Assembly: GCA_964351875.1 (NCBI GenBank)
Contig: CAYGQC010000022.1
Coordinates: forward strand, 1-36,858
Length of the DNA: 36,858 nt
DNA from: JANSWO01 sp964351875
GTDB lineage: Bacteria; Pseudomonadota; Gammaproteobacteria; Pseudomonadales; Azotimanducaceae
Direction of reading: 5' to 3'
In this document: positions 33,401 through 36,858 of the stretch, piece by piece
Numbering within the stretch: the stretch's first letter is position 1
How the letters are laid out: each line of letters starts with the position of its first letter
Program-made: the position numbers and the translations under genes
Notes under the pieces: generated by a model
The model's input: only the letters and a program-made list of their open reading frames with translations
Database searches by the model: none
What the model was told of the DNA's origin: nothing

Positions 33401-36400
33401 CGGGTTCACGAGCACGCCATTCACCTGAACGTCGATCCGAGCGCCGGGTTCGTGCGCAACGGCAAGCCGTATCGCGGGAATCCCGGGATTGTGCTCAGCG
33501 GTCGGCCAGACAATCGCGCGGCCGGCGTAGTTTCCTGCCAGCCACGCCCGATCGAAACCAGGGGGCTTCACCTCCTCGTAGGCGGGCAAACGCGAAGCAA
33601 CTGCGTCAGCCCTGAGTTGCGGCAGCGCAACCGACACAACGCTGACCTCGCTGACAGACCCATCGTCTTCGCGTTGCTCAATTCTGCTTTGAGCAAGAAT
33701 GTGAACGTCCACACGCCGATTCGCCGCGCGCCCCACTTCCGTGTCATTACTCGCAACCGGCTCTCGATCACCCGCACCTCGCGCGTCAATCGCGACATTG
33801 CCGTATAGCTCGCCCGCCATCGTCTGGGCTACCTCCGCGGCACGAGCTTCCGACAGAGCCTGGTTGTCGGCAAATTTCAAACGAGCTTCATGCGACAAGG
33901 GTTGGCTATCGGCATGGCCGATGAGCGTTATAGCCACGTCATCCGCATTCGCAACTGACGCGACGGCATCTGACAATTCCGTTGTGGAGCGCTCGTCAAG
34001 ATCCGCTGACGCTTCGGCAAAGACGGTCGTGGCGGAGACCTCCATACGCTCAACAAACGCACCGCCGCTGGACACTTCACTGGTCACGACCGGCAGACGC
34101 ACCTTGCCAGCCGTGGAATCAAGCAATAGCGTGGCTTTTGTCGCGTACAGAGCCGGCGCGGGCGCCGTGCGCCGCTCAGCGCTAAACGTGATTGAGTGGG
34201 CAAACGCGCCTTCGCCATCACCGAGCCGGAACGTCAGCGCGCCAGCGCCGACTTCGGGGTCGGCAAGCGCCGCGCCATTTAGCCGCGCACTGCGCGGGAT
34301 GTAGGCGAGATTTTCATCGAGCATCACAAGTACGAGCGCGTTGCGCGCCTGGAGATGTCCTGCGCTGAGTTCAAATCGGTAGGCAACGATGTCATCGCCT
34401 ACGTCGGCAAAGAGCTGGCCCCGTACATCCACCAGTACGGGTGGCTTTTCCCGCAACCTGAAGTCTGCTCGCCAGAGCGTCCCCGCCTGCACATCAACAA
34501 ACTGGGAGATGGCGTTGCCCGCGCGCCGGTTACTCTCGTCACAGCGCAGAGGTTCGAGATGGGAGGGAATGCTGGCTGAATCCATTTGCAGGACATGACC
34601 ACCTGCCGCAACGTCTTCGAAGTGAAAGCGACCATCAACGTCAGTAACCACGTAGGCGCCCGTTTCATCGAAGACCCGCACACCGCTGACCGGCACACCG
34701 GTTTCATCGCAAGCGCCGTGGGTGATCTGACCCACGATCATCGAGGTAGTGTTAAAGAGATCATCGACGATCTCAACGTCCGCACTGGCTTCGTTACTCG
34801 AACCGATCCCGATACCGGCAATACGCACGACGTTGCGAGCGAGACCGGCCCGACTGCCAGCGGTGACTTCCGTGACATAGGTGAGCACGCGGCTGCCAGT
34901 TGCGTTCACGCGGTCGATCGAGAGCTCGAGACTTCGCCCATCGTCTGCCACTACAGCGGCGAGGGGCTCGCCATCCAGACGAACCGATGAGGCCACCAGA
35001 CGAAAACCCAGCGGCAGACGATCAAACAGAGCAAGGGAGGTGACATCACCCGCCACGGCTGAATTACTGATGACAACCCGGTACTGCACAAAGTCGCCAA
35101 TCGACGCCGTGGCAGTTGAGGCTTCCTTCGTAATCACTACGTCCGCATTGATGCGATCAAGCGGTATGTCGAACCCGGAGCCAATACCCGCGGCAACGAT
35201 AAACGACTCACCCCGGCTGCCCGAGACGATTTCAAACGATGCGCCTGGCAGGCTGGCAATCTGAGCATCGGAGGCGATAGAGGGATAGAGCAGTTCCGGC
35301 GGTGTAACCACGGCGAGGCGATAACTGCCAGGCGCGATCACCGGCCAACGAAAACTGCCCGGGGTAAAAGCGATCGAGCCATCAAGCGGATCAGAGACGC
35401 TGCCACCTGAGGTGAGCGTGACCGGATATGGCGTGATGCCGTCGGCCGCGAACACCGCGCCGGTCGCTGGCATACCAGTGGAGACATCGATCAGCGTGAT
35501 TTCCAGCCCGTCGACAGTTGCGCCTGTGTCGGAGAGAAAGGCTCGGAAGCCGCCATCGAGCAGTGCGCTGGCACTCGCTTGATCGGTCGGACGCGTAGAA
35601 TCGGTGTACGACGCGACAAGCTCATCGCCAGCGCGCGCCTCGAGCTGACAATTGAACGGCACGACTGCAGAGGTGGAGGTCTGTACAAAGCCGACAAACA
35701 CACCCGTCGAATTCCCCGTTTCGACGAGCAGCAGCCGCTCGCTATCGCCCGAGGGGCTGGTCACATCAACTACCACGCTGTCCGGTGCGAACGCGTCAAC
35801 ATCCTGATCGGCATCGCTCAACCGAATGAACGCAGGCTCACCTCGAACCAGCCGATTGGCCGGTGTTAGATCGACGAAGCCGGGCACGACAAGAGGACCG
35901 AGACTGCTGGTTGGGGCCGCTTGCGCTGCAAAGGCTGTCCCGTCGAAGCACTGCCCACTGGCTACCGACGTGCTCACTGCGCCCGCGCCCGATGGCGTGA
36001 CCGCAGCGATACTAAGGTCGCTGTCGGTCGGCACGATCGGTTGCAAATCCAAGGGCACATCCACGCGGACCGCCGGACCGATGGGCACGTTGAACGCGTC
36101 TCCTCGCGACCCACCTGACAGCGAATAGGGAGCATCGGGCAAAGCCTGCAGCGCCGGGTCCGCCACAATCGAAGGAAACTCAAAGCGGTTGGGCGGCTGT
36201 ATATCGAGCCGATAGTCACCCGCTGCGACAAACGGAAAACGGAACAGGCCCGGACCAAAGTCGTAGGCGCTACCACCGGCATCCGTGGCACCACCGCCGG
36301 ACACGACCGTCGATGGATATACGGAAACGCCGTCGTCGCCGAACACCCGGGCCGGCTGCCCGGTCGCATCATTGATCAGCGTGACAATTGCGCCGTCGAT

Positions 36401-36858
36401 CGGCCGGCCGCTGGCGCTGTCGAAGACGATGCCCAGGGGATCGACAAGCGCGCTCGCGCTGACGTTATCGAGAGGATCGTCCGGATCGCTGTAGCTGGCC
36501 GTGACATCCGAGTTTTCGGAGGTCGCCAGACGACAATCCCCGGAGGCACTGGCGGGCGCCACCGTTTGCAGGTAACCCACAAACACACCGCTGTCCGGAG
36601 CAGTCTCCGAGAGCTGCAGAAATTCTTCGTCGCCAAGTGTCGAGACGATCCGCACGCCAACCCGATCGATGACCAGGGCGTCTTCGTTGGCATCTATGTC
36701 CCGCAATTCGAAGAACAACGGTTCGCCCGTAATAAACGCCTGGGACGGAGCCAGGCCGAGAGTACCTGGTACGGCGAGGTCAACACCGGCAAAGTCGGTG
36801 ACCGAAATATTCTGGAACGGCCCGGCCGCAGAAGCCGACACCGAGCAGGCGGTCGTGT
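30428..36858 (-). CDS. Giant outer-membrane protein: tandem repeats, DUF11, OmpA domain, beta-rich C-terminus (5' partial)
   Basis: At least 2142 residues; the frame stays open to the right edge, so the N-terminus is outside the window. Numbered from the in-frame GTG at 36841, two homologous units of about 255 residues (8-265 and 310-562) each contain a (T)GEPxFxxLxDxDxxxDA strand, GVFVGxxQT, GDYRLDI/GSYRLAV and SGSRG motifs. A DUF11 domain (566-694, KEASTATASIGDFVQY) and a carboxypeptidase-regulatory-like beta fold (about 700-765) follow. An OmpA peptidoglycan-binding domain spans about 935-1050 (LIGHADS, NQALSEARAAEV, GRAANRRVDVHI). A bacterial Ig-like part precedes a long Tyr/Arg/Asp-rich region (about 1310-2137) that looks like a beta-barrel. 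It probably anchors to peptidoglycan and spans or decorates the outer membrane. Function unknown. Confidence 0.85.
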   Translation of the reverse strand, partial: TTACSVSASAAGPFQNISVTDFAGVDLAVPGTLGLAPSQAFITGEPLFFELRDIDANEDALVIDRVGVRIVSTLGDEEFLQLSETAPDSGVFVGYLQTVAPASASGDCRLATSENSDVTASYSDPDDPLDNVSASALVDPLGIVFDSASGRPIDGAIVTLINDATGQPARVFGDDGVSVYPSTVVSGGGATDAGGSAYDFGPGLFRFPFVAAGDYRLDIQPPNRFEFPSIVADPALQALPDAPYSLSGGSRGDAFNVPIGPAVRVDVPLDLQPIVPTDSDLSIAAVTPSGAGAVSTSVASGQCFDGTAFAAQAAPTSSLGPLVVPGFVDLTPANRLVRGEPAFIRLSDADQDVDAFAPDSVVVDVTSPSGDSERLLLVETGNSTGVFVGFVQTSTSAVVPFNCQLEARAGDELVASYTDSTRPTDQASASALLDGGFRAFLSDTGATVDGLEITLIDVSTGMPATGAVFAADGITPYPVTLTSGGSVSDPLDGSIAFTPGSFRWPVIAPGSYRLAVVTPPELLYPSIASDAQIASLPGASFEIVSGSRGESFIVAAGIGSGFDIPLDRINADVVITKEASTATASIGDFVQYRVVISNSAVAGDVTSLALFDRLPLGFRLVASSVRLDGEPLAAVVADDGRSLELSIDRVNATGSRVLTYVTEVTAGSRAGLARNVVRIAGIGIGSSNEASADVEIVDDLFNTTSMIVGQITHGACDETGVPVSGVRVFDETGAYVVTDVDGRFHFEDVAAGGHVLQMDSASIPSHLEPLRCDESNRRAGNAISQFVDVQAGTLWRADFRLREKPPVLVDVRGQLFADVGDDIVAYRFELSAGHLQARNALVLVMLDENLAYIPRSARLNGAALADPEVGAGALTFRLGDGEGAFAHSITFSAERRTAPAPALYATKATLLLDSTAGKVRLPVVTSEVSSGGAFVERMEVSATTVFAEASADLDERSTTELSDAVASVANADDVAITLIGHADSQPLSHEARLKFADNQALSEARAAEVAQTMAGELYGNVAIDARGAGDREPVASNDTEVGRAANRRVDVHILAQSRIEQREDDGSVSEVSVVSVALPQLRADAVASRLPAYEEVKPPGFDRAWLAGNYAGRAIVWPTAEHNPGIPAIRLAVAHEPGARIDVQVNGVLVNPLTFDGTTADHSAGAAVSQWRNLSLAAGDNAIVVSISAADGSVATLERRVHYAGAPVRAELVSESSLLDADGIEPPVIAVRLFDIDGYPARPGTTGDFFVDAPYAAFNDARHLNELGGSNTGYQRYVVRNDGLAYIELEPTSEGGEVALRFQFDRNRSDTVRARLKPVAREWILVGYAEGTAGYRTLSGAASNDADLGLEEDLATDSRIAFYAKGQIRGDALLTLAYDSDGNRDSNELKRQIDPNRFYTLYGDGSEQRFDARSQRKLFVKLEREDFSAMFGDFDTRFDDTELTRYSRSLNGLRGEYVGDRIRATAFASEADQGLVRDEIPGDGTSGLYRLSSAGIVRNTEQIHVIVRDRFRSERVLERTPLTRYLDYTIDYDAGTLFFKQPIASQTTEFNPVYIDVEYEVEAGSGDELIAGARLAWRLDDEDSEVALTHIRDETSGRGGELTGAHLRWQLGDETMVRAEAATTESATTDSASAYLVEVERQSSRVAGRAYVREQEAGFGLGQQSSGEDGTRKLGVDGEVRLSETLLAGAEAFSQQQLDSDGTREVLAVELERRGQNTRVSGGVRHVSETTVDGSERDSELLTFGVARQLFAGRLNLSANAEASLAGNAENTDYPDRLLIGGEYRLLDNLSLIAEQEFTWGDLRDTQDTRFGLSMRPWTGADINAIVQRQQGENGDRLFATTGLLQQWRHGERWLFDVGLDRVQTMSGSSQAIDRGGLLANTNVDVASGSVGNDFTAAFAGVGYRREQWDITGRIESHSGDATDKWNLLAGASRQLAEGRVISSSLQWLSEQGDDGSRRRAGDLRGGLAWRPDQARWLWLARLDLVTDDVDNASFELSTRKLVANVHANGQVSRAGQLALRFGLKQVRQTFDGDAYDGLTALAGAEYRHDIGRLFDVGLHGSILHTASSGASRYGAGVSVGVNPLDDIWVSLGYNLFGFSDSDFDGAQYTDQGLFLRLRVKLDQNVIKRFFNRSLLDDELPR
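35155..35912 (-). repeat. N-terminal repeat unit 2 of the giant protein (approximate limits)
   Basis: Second unit, separated from the first by a short Ser/Ala/Thr-rich linker with a single Cys (SGQCFDG). It leads directly into the DUF11 domain. Each unit appears to contain two beta sandwiches: an adhesin-like strand set and a prealbumin/carboxypeptidase-regulatory-like set. More units may exist beyond the window edge. Confidence 0.65.
36047..36811 (-). repeat. N-terminal repeat unit 1 of the giant protein (approximate limits)
   Basis: First of two tandem homologous units of about 255 residues. Shared landmarks with unit 2 are LAVPG/LVVPG, GEPLFFELRDIDANEDA vs GEPAFIRLSDADQDVDA, SGVFVGYLQT vs TGVFVGFVQT, ASYSDPDD vs ASYTDSTR and SGGSRGDAF vs VSGSRGESF. 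Divergence is high, so duplication is old. Limits are estimated by eye. Confidence 0.65.

Overview
The window reads as the chromosome of a free-living, Gram-negative gammaproteobacterium. Base composition looks moderately GC-rich (my estimate is about 60%, not computed). Three things point to this group: a smc-zipA-ligA block (ZipA is a gammaproteobacterial division protein), a complete system I cytochrome c maturation operon (ccmABCDEFGHI), and outer-membrane proteins including a TonB-dependent receptor. Small details such as NrtS and giant DUF11/OmpA proteins fit marine or aquatic heterotrophs, but I cannot assign a genus. No tRNA, rRNA, CRISPR array, IS element or phage gene was seen. Coding density is very high: no gap between genes exceeds about 205 bases.

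Left part (1-5100): an extended SDR/epimerase of visibly lower GC on the + strand is followed by a convergent HAD phosphatase. Next comes a rimB-rimK pair for modification of ribosomal protein S6, then a divergent YbdG-like MscS channel. The channel gene ends in the same CTAG tetranucleotide as a convergent lytic-transglycosylase lipoprotein. Core block (5090-11802): ligA, zipA and smc on the minus strand, with the lipoprotein start nested in the last codons of ligA. A cluster of inverted repeats, one of them a convincing rho-independent terminator, separates smc from a GntR/FCD regulator.

Cytochrome c block (12779-19981): ccmA-B-C-D-E-F-G-H-I in the canonical order on the minus strand, most junctions being ATGA, GTGA or TGATG overlaps. 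It makes the heme exporter (CcmABCD), the heme chaperone (CcmE), the thiol-redox arm (CcmG, CcmH) and the ligase (CcmF, CcmH, CcmI) for covalent attachment of heme to apocytochromes.

Accessory island (20185-26659), the most interesting part: a cytoplasmic-looking subtilisin-like protease, an unrecognised 126-residue protein, an ECF-type sigma factor and a one-helix membrane anti-sigma-like protein that has lost the zinc-binding cysteines run on the minus strand. A divergent gene encodes an exported TPR-CHAT (caspase-like) protein with an intact His/Cys dyad. I propose this as a two-protease signalling cassette. The families are known, but the wiring is inference.

Right part (26692-36858): reading on the minus strand, a giant outer-membrane protein (5' end outside the window), the tiny NrtS nitrate/nitrite transporter, a TonB-dependent receptor and the nucleotide nucleosidase PpnN are tightly packed, two of the junctions being adjacent or overlapping. 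The giant protein has tandem N-terminal repeats, a DUF11 domain, an internal OmpA peptidoglycan-binding domain and a long beta-rich C-terminal half.
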